Assembly (NCBI GenBank): GCA_031551255.1
Contig: JAVBNW010000063.1
Span: 1 to 58,944, forward strand
Direction of reading: 5' to 3'
Source of the DNA: JAVBNW01 sp031551255
GTDB lineage: Bacteria; Bacillota; Clostridia; Christensenellales; UBA1750
Length of the DNA stretch: 58,944 bases
Shown: piece after piece, positions 17,855 through 25,895 of the stretch
How positions within the stretch are numbered: position 1 is the stretch's first letter
How the letters are laid out: every line of letters begins with the position of its first letter
Notes under the pieces: generated by a model
What the model saw: the letters and a program-made list of their open reading frames with translations, nothing else
Told to the model about the DNA's origin: nothing
The model's database searches: none
Program-made: the position numbers and the translations under genes

Positions 17855-18001
17855 AAATCCGAACACCTGAGCGGCCATTTTTCCACCCCGCGCTGTCATC
17901 GTCGGTCGACGTGGCTGCAGGCCACGCCTCCCTCCTTCTTCGCGCGGGGACGAAAAAATTGTTCGCTCATTTTGCTCGGATTTTCAGGACCGGTGACTAT
18001 A
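17837..18001. repeat. MITE-like inverted-repeat element, copy A1
   Basis: A 165-base non-coding palindromic element. The left end TATAGTCACCGATCTTGAAA matches the complement of the right end TATAGTCACCGGTCCTGAAA, and similarity continues inward about 60 bases per arm (TGAGCG, ATTTTT, CCCCGCGCG). The centre carries CGTGGCTGCAGGCCACGCC followed by TCCCTCCTTC. The ends start with TATA, compatible with insertion at TA. It encodes no protein. It lies between the frameshifted GNAT gene and the NTF2-like gene. Copy A2 is at 25489-25614. Confidence 0.8.
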
Positions 18002-18027
18002 AGAATATATCGCGGAGGTTACAGATT

Positions 18028-18399
18028 ATGGACGCGAGAGAAAAGATACTTTTGGATTATTTCCGTTCGTGGATCGAAAAAGATATCGCCGTTTTGTATC
18101 AAGCGTTCGATAGCCATGCTACTTACGTCGAATCATGGGGCCCCGCATATCGCGGCTTGGCGCAAATTGCGCGGTGGTTTCAAGATTGGAACGAGCGAAA
18201 TTCGGTGCTGCGGTGGGATATCAAACGTTTTTTCCACCAAGCCGATACATGTGTTTGCGAATGGCATTTCGAGTGCGATTGCGATGGTACGGCGCATGCC
18301 TTTGACGGCGTCTCCATCGTTAGTTTCAACGGCGACAATAAAATCGTCGGCTTACAAGAATTTCAGTCGAAAATTCCTAACTACTGCCCGTACGAATAA
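18028..18399 (+). CDS. SnoaL/NTF2-like small protein
   Basis: A 123-residue protein with the NTF2-like cone layout: helix EKILLDYFRSWIEKDIAVLYQAF, then a HATYVESWGPAYRGLAQIARWFQDW segment and antiparallel strands (CVCEWHFECDCDG, FDGVSIVSF, IVGLQEF). This resembles the SnoaL-like family, whose members bind small hydrophobic ligands or act as isomerases or cyclases. The ATG at 18028 has GGAGG ten bases upstream. The gene starts 27 bases after repeat A1, so its own promoter may lie in or before the repeat. Confidence 0.75.
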   Translation: MDAREKILLDYFRSWIEKDIAVLYQAFDSHATYVESWGPAYRGLAQIARWFQDWNERNSVLRWDIKRFFHQADTCVCEWHFECDCDGTAHAFDGVSIVSFNGDNKIVGLQEFQSKIPNYCPYE

Positions 18400-18656
18400 C
18401 GTATACAGCCTCATGATATGTCGGTGAAGCGCGCCTTGTGTCGCATGCCAATGCGATGTAAAATAAGGTGTTAAGCGAAAGCCGCATGAGCCGGCGGGGG
18501 ATTCATAGATTGGACCCCAATAGGCGATTCGCAGAAGGTGGATGGCCTTGCGCTATCTCTATGCGATCGAGGCCGTTGAAGCGGCAGAAGGATAGAGCGA
18601 AGTACAAAGGTTCTATGTAGTTTGTACGGCCAGTAAGTAGGAGGCATACATCATCC

Positions 18657-19310
18657 ATGAAACGTTCGCAAATCAATAAGATCATACAAGACAATATCTC
18701 ATTTATCGAGGGAACCGGTTTTGTACTGCCGCCGTTTGCAAAATGGACTGTGTCTGAATGGGATGCGATAGGCGGCGAATATGACGGCGTTCGCAACGGC
18801 AGGTTGGGATGGGATGTATCGGACTACGGCAGCGGTGACTTTCATAAAAAGGGCATTGTAGCGCTTACAATCCGCATCGGCAATGAGAAAATAGATGGGT
18901 TCGACAAGCCGTATGCGGAAAAGCTGCTTATTCTGGAGCCCTTTCAGGAAATACCGCTGCATTTTCATCCGAACAAAATCGAAGATCTGATCAACCGGGG
19001 AGGCGCGGATTTCTTTATTAAGCTGTATAATTCAAACCCCGATGACTCGATTAACACAGTGCCTGTCAACGTGTTTATGGATGGCCGAAGGTTTACGGTG
19101 CCCAGCGGAGAAATCATTAGGGTCAGACCGGGAGAAAGCATCACTTTGCTGCCTCGGCAATACCATGCATTTTGGTCTGAAAGTGGAAAAACTCTTTTTG
19201 GCGAAGTAACGATGACGAACAACGATCACCATTTTTTCGACGTAGAGCCGGGGCCTACAGAGATAGAGGAAGATGAGCCACTGCTATTTTTGCGCGTGGC
19301 CGACTATTAA
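18657..19310 (+). CDS. D-lyxose isomerase-like cupin
   Basis: A 217-residue cupin of the D-lyxose/D-mannose isomerase family. The metal-binding segment PLHFHPNKIEDLINRGG supplies His102, His104 and Glu109, and RQYHAFW supplies a fourth ligand, His170, a spacing matching characterised lyxose isomerases. The enzyme interconverts D-lyxose with D-xylulose or D-mannose with D-fructose in the cytoplasm. The ATG at 18657 follows AGGAGG by about twelve bases. No sugar transporter or kinase is adjacent, so the physiological sugar is unclear. Confidence 0.85.
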   Translation: MKRSQINKIIQDNISFIEGTGFVLPPFAKWTVSEWDAIGGEYDGVRNGRLGWDVSDYGSGDFHKKGIVALTIRIGNEKIDGFDKPYAEKLLILEPFQEIPLHFHPNKIEDLINRGGADFFIKLYNSNPDDSINTVPVNVFMDGRRFTVPSGEIIRVRPGESITLLPRQYHAFWSESGKTLFGEVTMTNNDHHFFDVEPGPTEIEEDEPLLFLRVADY

Positions 19311-19730
19311 AAGTAGATTGACCTTGCCTTTCTGTGATCTCGATTTTGCACAGTTTGCCGGCGCGTTTGTTTGTTGCGATTTGAGTGCTGTTTTCGATCA
19401 TAGGCGCATTTTGGCAAAGCGGAATCGCTCCAGCCCCAATATGCAGTTTTGCATTCTTTTGGGGCTGTGTTTGTTGGAGGCGTCTTATATTGATTGCGCC
19501 GGCGTCCACATGTGCGGAAGATGTTTTCGGTGTAAATGCGATTGAAATTTATCTATGGAATTTATTAATAACGGCGGACTTGTGCAATTGAAGAATATCA
19601 ACCGAAGATTCCAGCGTATTATCTTGATGGTTAACACAAATATTCTCGATGCATATCCGCGCATTTCTTATGATTGAACCACGTTATTATGGGCGTTTTT
19701 ATTCAAAAGAAACGACAGGGGGAATTGCCT
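19311..19730. other. AT-rich intergenic stretch with a possible terminator hairpin
   Basis: 420 bases with no convincing gene; short open frames here have no coding character. The clearest structure is an imperfect hairpin at 19432-19466 (AGCCCCAA pairing with TTGGGGCT, with further ATGCA/TGCAT pairing inside) followed by a T-rich tract, which could terminate the lyxose-isomerase transcript. A promoter for the downstream exported-protein gene presumably lies in the AT-rich 19540-19700 portion, but no clear hexamer pair was identified. Confidence 0.45.
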
Positions 19731-21200
19731 TTGAAACCATGGTTAGTCGCGGCGCTCGCGGGACTGATTCTCTTTTCCTTTTGTCCACCCGCCTTCGCAG
19801 CAGCGTCTCCGGCCGTCGCGCCGGATACCCCGTCGGCGGAGCTTGCGGTGTTCGAGGGCGACCTTTCCCTGATAGAGCACGACATCTCGTTTGTCATGGC
19901 GGGACAGGATACGCTGTGGCGCCCCATGGCGCGGGTTACCGCGCGCTACAAGGTGGAGTCGCAAACCGCTCAAACGGCGCGGCTCGCCGTGCCGATGGCA
20001 GGGGGGCTGTACATGCTCGAAGGACAAAACATTTCCGTGCAGGTGGACGGCGAAGCTGTCGACACGCGCGCGGTCGTTACTGCAAACGCACCCGAATCGG
20101 AATCGCTGCCGGGCTTTAAGCGCTGGGATGCCATCGTCACCCCTGAAGCCCTTGCCGGCGATGGGCTGACGGCAAAGCCGATATATCGAAGCCTCTCTCC
20201 CGATATGCCGTGTGCGCTATACCGCTTTTCCTTCGATAGGGGCGCATACGGCGGAGAGCTCAAAGTGAGCGGTATCTCCGTGCCGGAGGGAGCGATCCTT
20301 ATACAGGACGATCTGTACGAGTCTTACGACGACGATGGCGAAAATATCGTAGAGGGCGAGCTGATGACGTGGGTGTGGGATGAGCCGGGTTACGAGCTGC
20401 TTGAAGCGGAGCCGGAGCTCATCCTGATCGGCGGAGAGCTTTCCCAGATGCCCACGGCCACATACGCGGAGCTTACCGAGGATTACGATATAGGCGACGA
20501 GAAGCCCATAGAAGTTTTGATGGAAAGCATGACGCTTCAAGAATACATCGCCCGCCTGGCGAAGCGGCAAAGCCTCCTTTCGGCCGAAGTATGTCAGGCG
20601 TATATTCTCGAGGCGCTCCAGATGCGGCTGGGATATGACATCCCCCAAACGTACATGGTAGACTCTCTGCTGGAAACGATCGACTATGGCGAGTTTATCG
20701 TCGCGCACCGTTTCGACGTGAATTTTCAGGCGGGACAGAAGCGGGAAATCGTCGTCCGTTACGAAGTATACGGGACGATGGACTATACGCAAGGAAGCGG
20801 CTACTCGCAAATTTTTGCGCTGCTTGCCGAACCGCTTACAAGTTTCCGCGAAATTTGCCCGGTTACGGTGTCCATCGAGCTGGAAGACGCAGACCTTTCC
20901 TATACGAGCTGGCCCATGGAGCAGTCCGGAAATGTGCACCGGTATGAAGGCGCGCAGCCCGATGGCAACCTGTATTTTCTGGTCGATATGAGTTCGATGT
21001 ACTCGGGGATGTATCCGTCGCTCGATGGGTGGGGGGGGTTGGAGTCGGACTTTTACCGGGAGGCCTCGCGGGTATCGCGGATGTTTACGCTGTCGATGGT
21101 ATACGTATTGGCGGGGCTCGTCATCCTCGCGGCAGCGGGCACGGGCCTTGCCGTGGGATTGCATGCGCGCTGGCACAACAAAAGATCGCAAGGGAGGTAG
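19731..21200 (+). CDS. Exported, C-terminally membrane-anchored protein of unknown function
   Basis: About 489 residues from TTG 19731, chosen because an AGGGGG ribosome binding site lies eight bases upstream and the product then begins with a classic signal peptide ending AFA-A. The mature part is acidic and probably beta-rich outside the cell, with a short helical stretch (TLQEYIARLAKRQSLLSAEV) in the middle. Near the C terminus one hydrophobic span (MVYVLAGLVILAAAGTGLAV) is followed by a short basic tail, so it should be a type I membrane protein. I do not recognise a family. It lies five bases before the GH78-like gene and is probably co-translated with it. Confidence 0.8.
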   Translation: MKPWLVAALAGLILFSFCPPAFAAASPAVAPDTPSAELAVFEGDLSLIEHDISFVMAGQDTLWRPMARVTARYKVESQTAQTARLAVPMAGGLYMLEGQNISVQVDGEAVDTRAVVTANAPESESLPGFKRWDAIVTPEALAGDGLTAKPIYRSLSPDMPCALYRFSFDRGAYGGELKVSGISVPEGAILIQDDLYESYDDDGENIVEGELMTWVWDEPGYELLEAEPELILIGGELSQMPTATYAELTEDYDIGDEKPIEVLMESMTLQEYIARLAKRQSLLSAEVCQAYILEALQMRLGYDIPQTYMVDSLLETIDYGEFIVAHRFDVNFQAGQKREIVVRYEVYGTMDYTQGSGYSQIFALLAEPLTSFREICPVTVSIELEDADLSYTSWPMEQSGNVHRYEGAQPDGNLYFLVDMSSMYSGMYPSLDGWGGLESDFYREASRVSRMFTLSMVYVLAGLVILAAAGTGLAVGLHARWHNKRSQGR

Positions 21201-21205
21201 ACCAT

Positions 21206-23530
21206 ATGCCGCTTCAACAGATGATTTTTAGGGATGCGCGATGGATAACGCCCAAAGGGGCGCAAAGCTCTATCGGGGGAAACCGCGCCGCGATGTTCCG
21301 GCTGGAATTTGTGCTGCCCGAACCGCTGCCCTCCGGCGTGGCTCTCAAGCTGTGCGCTACGGCGCATACGCGCTATAAATTGTTCGTCAATGAAAAACAG
21401 ACTTCGGTCGGCCCACGCAAAGGCAACGTGCAGCAACATTTTTATGAAAGGGTGGAGCTTTCGGATGGCCTTGTGCCGGGACGCAACGTCATAACGGCAC
21501 AGGTCGTAGCCTACGCGCCGCTGACAGATCCGGAGAACATGGGTTATTCGCCCATTTCGGTGCTGACGCTTGCGCTGGAGCCGATGCTGCTGATCGAGGG
21601 AGGCGCATATGCGGGCGATGCGTTGCTTTTTGATATCACCACCGGGCGCGCGGCGTGGCGCGCGTGCGTAAACGAGGGCATCGAGTGGATTCGCGACCCA
21701 CAGACGCACTACATCGGCGCGCTGGAGCGCTGTATCGCAGAAAAATTACCGCAGCAAGACGGGGCTTGGCCGCCTGCCGCCGTCCGCTGGAACCCCAATA
21801 TGAACGACTACGGCGAGATGCCGCCGCTTATGCTCGCCGAGCGCACGATCCCCGCGATGTACGAACAAGAGCATGCGTTCATTAGGCAGATGCCCTGCGC
21901 GGATTCTGTCGCGCTTTTAGGGTTTGACAGGGCCGTTGCAACCGAAATACCGGCGGGCTCGCGCTGCGCGGTGGAGCTGGACGCGGGCGAATTGACGACG
22001 GGCTATATGCACGTTCATCTTCACGGCGGAAAGGGAGCTAGGCTGCGCGTGCGCTATGGCGAATGCTACCGGCCGATGGAAAACGGCAAGCGAGTCAAGC
22101 GCGTGCGCGACGAGCCCTGCGAAGGCGGGCTCGACGATGCGTTCGACGAGCTTCTACCTTGCGGAGGGAGGCTCGAGTTTGCGTCGTTCTGGTTTCGGAC
22201 GTTCCGCTTCGTAAGGATCGAGATCGAGACGGCCCAGGAGCCGCTGCGCCTGGAGGCACCCTACTATGTGCGCACCGGCTATCCGCTCGAGGTGAAGGCG
22301 AGCGTGCGCTCCGGCGCCGGGTGGGTGGAAAAACTATACGATGTCAGCCTGCGCACCCTCAGGTGTTGCATGCACGAAACGTACGAGGATTGCCCGTTTT
22401 ACGAGCAGCTGCAGTATACATCTGACACGAAGCTCCAGATGGACTTTACCTATGCCGTCAGCGGAGATGCGCGCCTCGCGCGGCAGGTGATCGAGGATTT
22501 CCACCGCTCGCTGCTGCCCGACGGCATGCTGCAATCCCGCACGCCAAGCCAGCACAGGCAGGTAATTCCGCAGTTTTCGCTGTACTTTATTCACATGCTG
22601 GATGCGCTGTACCGCCAAGATGGGGATGCAAAGTTTGTCGCGCGCTACCGGCCCACCGTGGATGCCGTGCTCGACGCGTTCGACCGCCACCGGGATGCTG
22701 ACGGCATGGTGCGAGACCTGGGTTATTGGGACTTTGGGGATTGGGAGCCCCGCTGGGAGCGCGGAAACCCGACCGCGGTCTCCTATGGCCCTTCCACCAT
22801 CCACAACCTCGTATACGCGTGGACGCTTCAGGTGGCGGCGGGGCTTCTTAGCGAGACGGGCAGGGCTTCCGTGGCGGACGAATACGCCCAACGCGCCGGA
22901 GAGATTATGGCTGTGGTTCAAGCGCGCTGTTTCGACGCCGAAGCGGGCCTTTATTGGGAAGGGCCCGATTACCACGCGTACAGCCAGCACGCGCAGGTGT
23001 TTGCCGTGTTGTGTGGACTGCTGAAGGGTGAGAGCGCTTCCCGCGCCCTCGAAGCGGTTCTTCAGCGGGAGGACGCAGCGAAGTGCTCCTATCCGCAGCA
23101 GTTTTACCTGCTGCGCGCGCTCGAACAGTGCGGACGGTACGAGCTTTCCGAAGCCATTTGGAAGGATTTTGCCGATCTTTTGCCGCTGAACATCACCACG
23201 CTGCCCGAAACGCCGGTGGCCCCGCGCAGCGATTGCCACGCGTGGAGCGCGCTGGCGCTGTACGACATGCCCCGCGTTTGGCTGGGGGTGCGCCCGCTTG
23301 TCCCCGCCTGGAAGGGGATTGAGATCGCCCCTACGTTCCTGCCGTCGCTTAACGATATGGCGGGAGAGGTTCCTACGCCGCACGGGCCGGTTTCGGTGGC
23401 GTGGAAGCGCGATGGAGAAATCATCCGGTTTTCGGCGAAAGCTCCCAAGGGCGTGTCGCTCGTCGTGCGGCTGCCCGGCCGGAATGCCGTGGAGTTTCCG
23501 GATGGTGGCGTCGTGGAACTGCAAGGGTAG
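21206..23530 (+). CDS. GH78-like alpha-L-rhamnosidase family glycosidase
   Basis: A 774-residue protein. The ATG at 21206 has GGGAGG seven bases upstream. The N-terminal half is beta-rich (PRKGNVQQHFYERVEL; TTGYMHVHLHGGKGARLRVRYGE), as in GH78 accessory domains. The C-terminal half has an (alpha/alpha)6 barrel signature: YEDCPFYEQLQYTSDTKLQ is a variant of the family CPxRER..WxGD motif, followed by HMLDALYRQ, DLGYWDFGDWEPRW and TLPETPVAPRSDCHAWSA. A closing beta domain (GIEIAPTFLPSL) follows. There is no signal peptide, so it is probably cytoplasmic and acts on imported oligosaccharides. The divergent CPxRE motif means the specificity may not be rhamnose. Confidence 0.82.
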   Translation: MPLQQMIFRDARWITPKGAQSSIGGNRAAMFRLEFVLPEPLPSGVALKLCATAHTRYKLFVNEKQTSVGPRKGNVQQHFYERVELSDGLVPGRNVITAQVVAYAPLTDPENMGYSPISVLTLALEPMLLIEGGAYAGDALLFDITTGRAAWRACVNEGIEWIRDPQTHYIGALERCIAEKLPQQDGAWPPAAVRWNPNMNDYGEMPPLMLAERTIPAMYEQEHAFIRQMPCADSVALLGFDRAVATEIPAGSRCAVELDAGELTTGYMHVHLHGGKGARLRVRYGECYRPMENGKRVKRVRDEPCEGGLDDAFDELLPCGGRLEFASFWFRTFRFVRIEIETAQEPLRLEAPYYVRTGYPLEVKASVRSGAGWVEKLYDVSLRTLRCCMHETYEDCPFYEQLQYTSDTKLQMDFTYAVSGDARLARQVIEDFHRSLLPDGMLQSRTPSQHRQVIPQFSLYFIHMLDALYRQDGDAKFVARYRPTVDAVLDAFDRHRDADGMVRDLGYWDFGDWEPRWERGNPTAVSYGPSTIHNLVYAWTLQVAAGLLSETGRASVADEYAQRAGEIMAVVQARCFDAEAGLYWEGPDYHAYSQHAQVFAVLCGLLKGESASRALEAVLQREDAAKCSYPQQFYLLRALEQCGRYELSEAIWKDFADLLPLNITTLPETPVAPRSDCHAWSALALYDMPRVWLGVRPLVPAWKGIEIAPTFLPSLNDMAGEVPTPHGPVSVAWKRDGEIIRFSAKAPKGVSLVVRLPGRNAVEFPDGGVVELQG

Positions 23531-23570
23531 TGACGGTGCCCGCCGGCGAGTTATCGCTTATCTATGGAAA

Positions 23571-23600
23571 GGGCCTGTTCAGCGATTGCCGAACAGGCCC
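23571..23600. terminator. Hairpin between the GH78-like and phospholipase-like genes
   Basis: A 10-base perfect stem GGGCCTGTTC (23571-23580) / GAACAGGCCC (23591-23600) with a ten-base loop, within a slightly longer imperfect stem (CTATGG...CTATAG). No good T tract follows. It sits between convergent genes and is related in sequence to the hairpins at 24431-24462 and 25691-25726. Confidence 0.55.
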
Positions 23601-23705
23601 TACAATCTATAGACAACGGTACCTGAAAAAATGCATTGCGTGGCCAAGACATGCGCCTGGCTCCACAGTTTTGCGAATGAAGAAAATGTTTATACTGTTC
23701 GTAAT

Positions 23706-24296
23706 TTAACTTTTCAAATTGGGAAACCATTTATTAAACTCTTCTGCCGTTTCATCCACAAATTTTTCAACAAGAGCCGGAGAAAAAACCGTTGACGAAT
23801 CAAGTTTATTTGCTATAATTCGTTCATGCCTGTACGGAATCATCCATTTCACATCATCTTTTGATATAGATAAAGTTTCAATAAAACCGTCGTAATCCCA
23901 AATTTCCATTTCTTTATAAAGACTGTACGCCCATTCGGTATTATGATAAGCATACGAGTCTATTTTTTTATTTTCTTCCATGAATTTTGTCCAAGATTCT
24001 TCACCAAATTGATATGGAGGAAAAGTTGTGTTTTTCTTCCAAAAAACATGAAACTGTATGTCCGCAAATAAATGCAAAAGATAACCTTTCAAGTAATCGT
24101 TGTTTGCGTTTAAAGCAAACTTTCTTAAAACATCATCTCTGTCGGGAGCATCATAAAAATGTGACTTAATTTTTTTATCACTTCTTGTGTCGCCGTCTCG
24201 ATTGGCATCAGGCGCAAGGTTTCCTATATAAAAAGCAAGACTTGCGTTAGGATTAACTTTTTTTGCGACAAGCAAATGAATCATGTGAACCGGCAT
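23706..24296 (-). CDS. Zinc-dependent phospholipase C-like domain protein
   Basis: A 196-residue protein resembling the zinc-dependent phospholipase C domain family (PF00882). It has an N-terminal HMIHLLVAKKV, YIGNLAPDA (the usual GxxxPD metal segment) and YLLHLFADIQFH, giving spaced His/Asp ligands. No signal peptide is seen, so it is probably cytoplasmic, and true phospholipase activity is uncertain. The ATG at 24296 has GGAGGTG upstream. The gene is strikingly AT-rich compared with all its neighbours and favours AAA, ATT and TTT codons, which suggests recent horizontal acquisition. It is flanked on both sides by related hairpins. Confidence 0.75.
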   Translation of the reverse strand: MPVHMIHLLVAKKVNPNASLAFYIGNLAPDANRDGDTRSDKKIKSHFYDAPDRDDVLRKFALNANNDYLKGYLLHLFADIQFHVFWKKNTTFPPYQFGEESWTKFMEENKKIDSYAYHNTEWAYSLYKEMEIWDYDGFIETLSISKDDVKWMIPYRHERIIANKLDSSTVFSPALVEKFVDETAEEFNKWFPNLKS

Positions 24297-24430
24297 AATT
24301 TCACCTCCGATAATATAAATCCGTTACATTGCCATCATACAGCACATAATTTTGAAGCGCAACACTTTCTCGCCGCCACGCATCGGCGAAGTGACAGGCA
24401 ACATACCGGTGAACCGGGGAGCCCATGGGA

Positions 24431-24462
24431 AAGGGCCGTTCGCACTTGTCGAACCGGCCCTT
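24431..24462. terminator. Interspersed GGGCC hairpin, copy 2
   Basis: AAGGGCCGTTCG (24431-24442) pairs imperfectly with CGAACCGGCCCTT (24450-24462). The segment CACTTGTCGAACCGGCCCTT nearly repeats in the hairpin at 25691-25726. Upstream, CCATCATACAGC (24332-24343) also recurs at 25631. It may terminate the methyltransferase transcript (minus strand). Confidence 0.5.
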
Positions 24463-24562
24463 CATCATAGGCAAAGGCATAACGGGGAATCTTCAGATGC
24501 TCTGTGCGGGTGCGGATTGATGGAGTTTGACTTGTGCCGAAAATGCCAATGCAGCGCAAACG

Positions 24563-25399
24563 CTATATTTTCTGAACAACATAGATGATGTTCATTCCGC
24601 AATCAAGCGTGCCCGGCAATTTCGTGAACTGGAGTTCCCTTTCGACGATGAACTCCCAAAATTCCTTATCGTTGCGGGCGTTTTCCAAAGCGGAATCGCC
24701 CGCCTGCGTAAACAGCCCGGCGGAACTCCTCTCTTTGATTTCTACGGGAAATTGAGAAAACAGGCCGTCCATTTCACTGCTTCTCATCATGTGAACGTAG
24801 TGTTTGCTGGGTACGGGGTAGTGCTCCCCGTCTTGTATGCCCGTATCAAATATCCATTTGGTAGCTTCGAGTCCGAATTGGTCTTTTTCGCATCGTATCC
24901 CGTCCAGATAGTAAAGCGAAGCGCCGATGAAGCTCATGGCCCCGAGGATCAGCAGTCCGCCCGGTTTCAAAACCCTGAGCATTTCGCGGATGCCGTCCTT
25001 TTCTCTATCTAAAAGATAGTTGACGACTCCTCCTATGCAAACGACGCAGTCGAATGTGGAATTGTCAAATACGCTCATATCGAGAACGTCTAAGACATGA
25101 AACGCCTCTACCTTTTGAAGTAGCGATATTTCCTTCATTTTGGATTTGTTAAACTCTATTTGATGGCTCGAGATGTCCGCCACAGTCAGCGCTTCGCACA
25201 TGTGAACCAGATCCTTCGTGTACCTTCCGGAACCCGCGCCAATTTCCAAAACGCTATCGGTCGGCTTGACATAGCGCTTTAACATTTCAAGGTGCACCCG
25301 GTATAGAAGCTCGCCATGGCCGTCCTTTTCAAGCCGCGACCATTCGCGGTCTCCATAGTTGTCGTAACGGTTTCTTGGTATTTCGGGGTTGTAACTCAT
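24563..25399 (-). CDS. Class I SAM-dependent methyltransferase
   Basis: A 278-residue Rossmann-fold methyltransferase. Motif I VLEIGAGSGRYT (SAM-binding), motif II VADISSHQIEF and the post-motif FDCVVCIGGVVNYLLDREKDGIREMLRVLKPGG are clear. A long C-terminal region (VPSKHYVHMMRSSEM) probably binds the substrate. The target, small molecule or RNA, cannot be inferred. The ATG at 25399 is preceded by AAGGAG. It lies between repeat-rich intergenic stretches together with the AT-rich phospholipase-like gene and may belong to the same acquired block. Confidence 0.85.
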   Translation of the reverse strand: MSYNPEIPRNRYDNYGDREWSRLEKDGHGELLYRVHLEMLKRYVKPTDSVLEIGAGSGRYTKDLVHMCEALTVADISSHQIEFNKSKMKEISLLQKVEAFHVLDVLDMSVFDNSTFDCVVCIGGVVNYLLDREKDGIREMLRVLKPGGLLILGAMSFIGASLYYLDGIRCEKDQFGLEATKWIFDTGIQDGEHYPVPSKHYVHMMRSSEMDGLFSQFPVEIKERSSAGLFTQAGDSALENARNDKEFWEFIVERELQFTKLPGTLDCGMNIIYVVQKI

Positions 25400-25488
25400 G
25401 AAAGCAGCTCCTTCTCATTTTTGTGTTATGGATAGGCAAAATGTCGCTAATGTCGCTTTCACTCATACAACCACCTCCTCCAAGAAAA

Positions 25489-25614
25489 TATAGTCACCGG
25501 CCCTGAAAACCGAACAAAATGAGCGAGCCATTTTTCGCCTCCACGCGAAGGCGCAGGTGCGCGGGGCGGACAAAGCGGCGTTCAGGGGTTCGGCTTTCAG
25601 GGCCGGCGACTATA
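25489..25614. repeat. MITE-like inverted-repeat element, copy A2
   Basis: A 126-base non-coding element. The left end TATAGTCACCGGCCCTGAAA mirrors the right end (complement TATAGTCGCCGGCCCTGAAA), and the left arm continues CCGAACAAAATGAGCGAGCC and ATTTTTCG, closely matching one arm of copy A1 at 17837-18001. It lies 90 bases upstream of the methyltransferase start. The ends begin TATA, compatible with a TA target. Confidence 0.8.
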
Positions 25615-25690
25615 TACATTCGTTGCCTTACCATCATACAGCGTGCGATCCCCAAGCGCAGCGCTCTCATGATTGGAGGCTCCCTATGGA

Positions 25691-25726
25691 AAAGGGCCCG
25701 TCCGACACTTGCCGAACCGGCCCTTT
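25691..25726. terminator. Interspersed GGGCC hairpin, copy 3
   Basis: AAAGGGCC (25691-25698) pairs with GGCCCTTT (25719-25726), with partial inner pairing. The inner CACTTGCCGAACCGGCCCTT matches copy 2 (24431-24462) with one difference. It may act as a terminator for rubrerythrin, but its reuse suggests a mobile or duplicated hairpin. Confidence 0.5.
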
Positions 25727-25742
25727 GATAGGCTGCGCTTCT

Positions 25743-25895
25743 TAGGTCTTGTTGACACAAACGCGGAGCGCCGTCTTTCGGCCGATTTTCGTGCCGTTAG
25801 TCAGCGTAGCTGCCGGCTACGCCTCCTTCCTGCGCCCCATCAGGCACAAAAATCGGCTCGAAATTCAGTATTTCGGATTATGTCAACAGGACCTA
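25743..25895. repeat. MITE-like inverted-repeat element B, overlapping the rubrerythrin stop codon
   Basis: A 153-base element. The left end TAGGTCTTGTTGACA and the complement of the right end TAGGTCCTGTTGACA differ at one base; further inward both arms carry GCCGATTTT-GTGC. The centre is GTCAGCGTAGCTGCCGGCTA followed by CGCCTCCTTCCTGCG, similar to the centre of A1. Its right-end CTA supplies the TAG stop codon of rubrerythrin (25893-25895). No protein is encoded. Confidence 0.75.

Noticed and set aside
19273..19545. 90-residue Cys-rich frame after the lyxose-isomerase-like gene
   Set aside because: Overlaps the gene's 3' end, no ribosome binding site, and composition is not protein-like.
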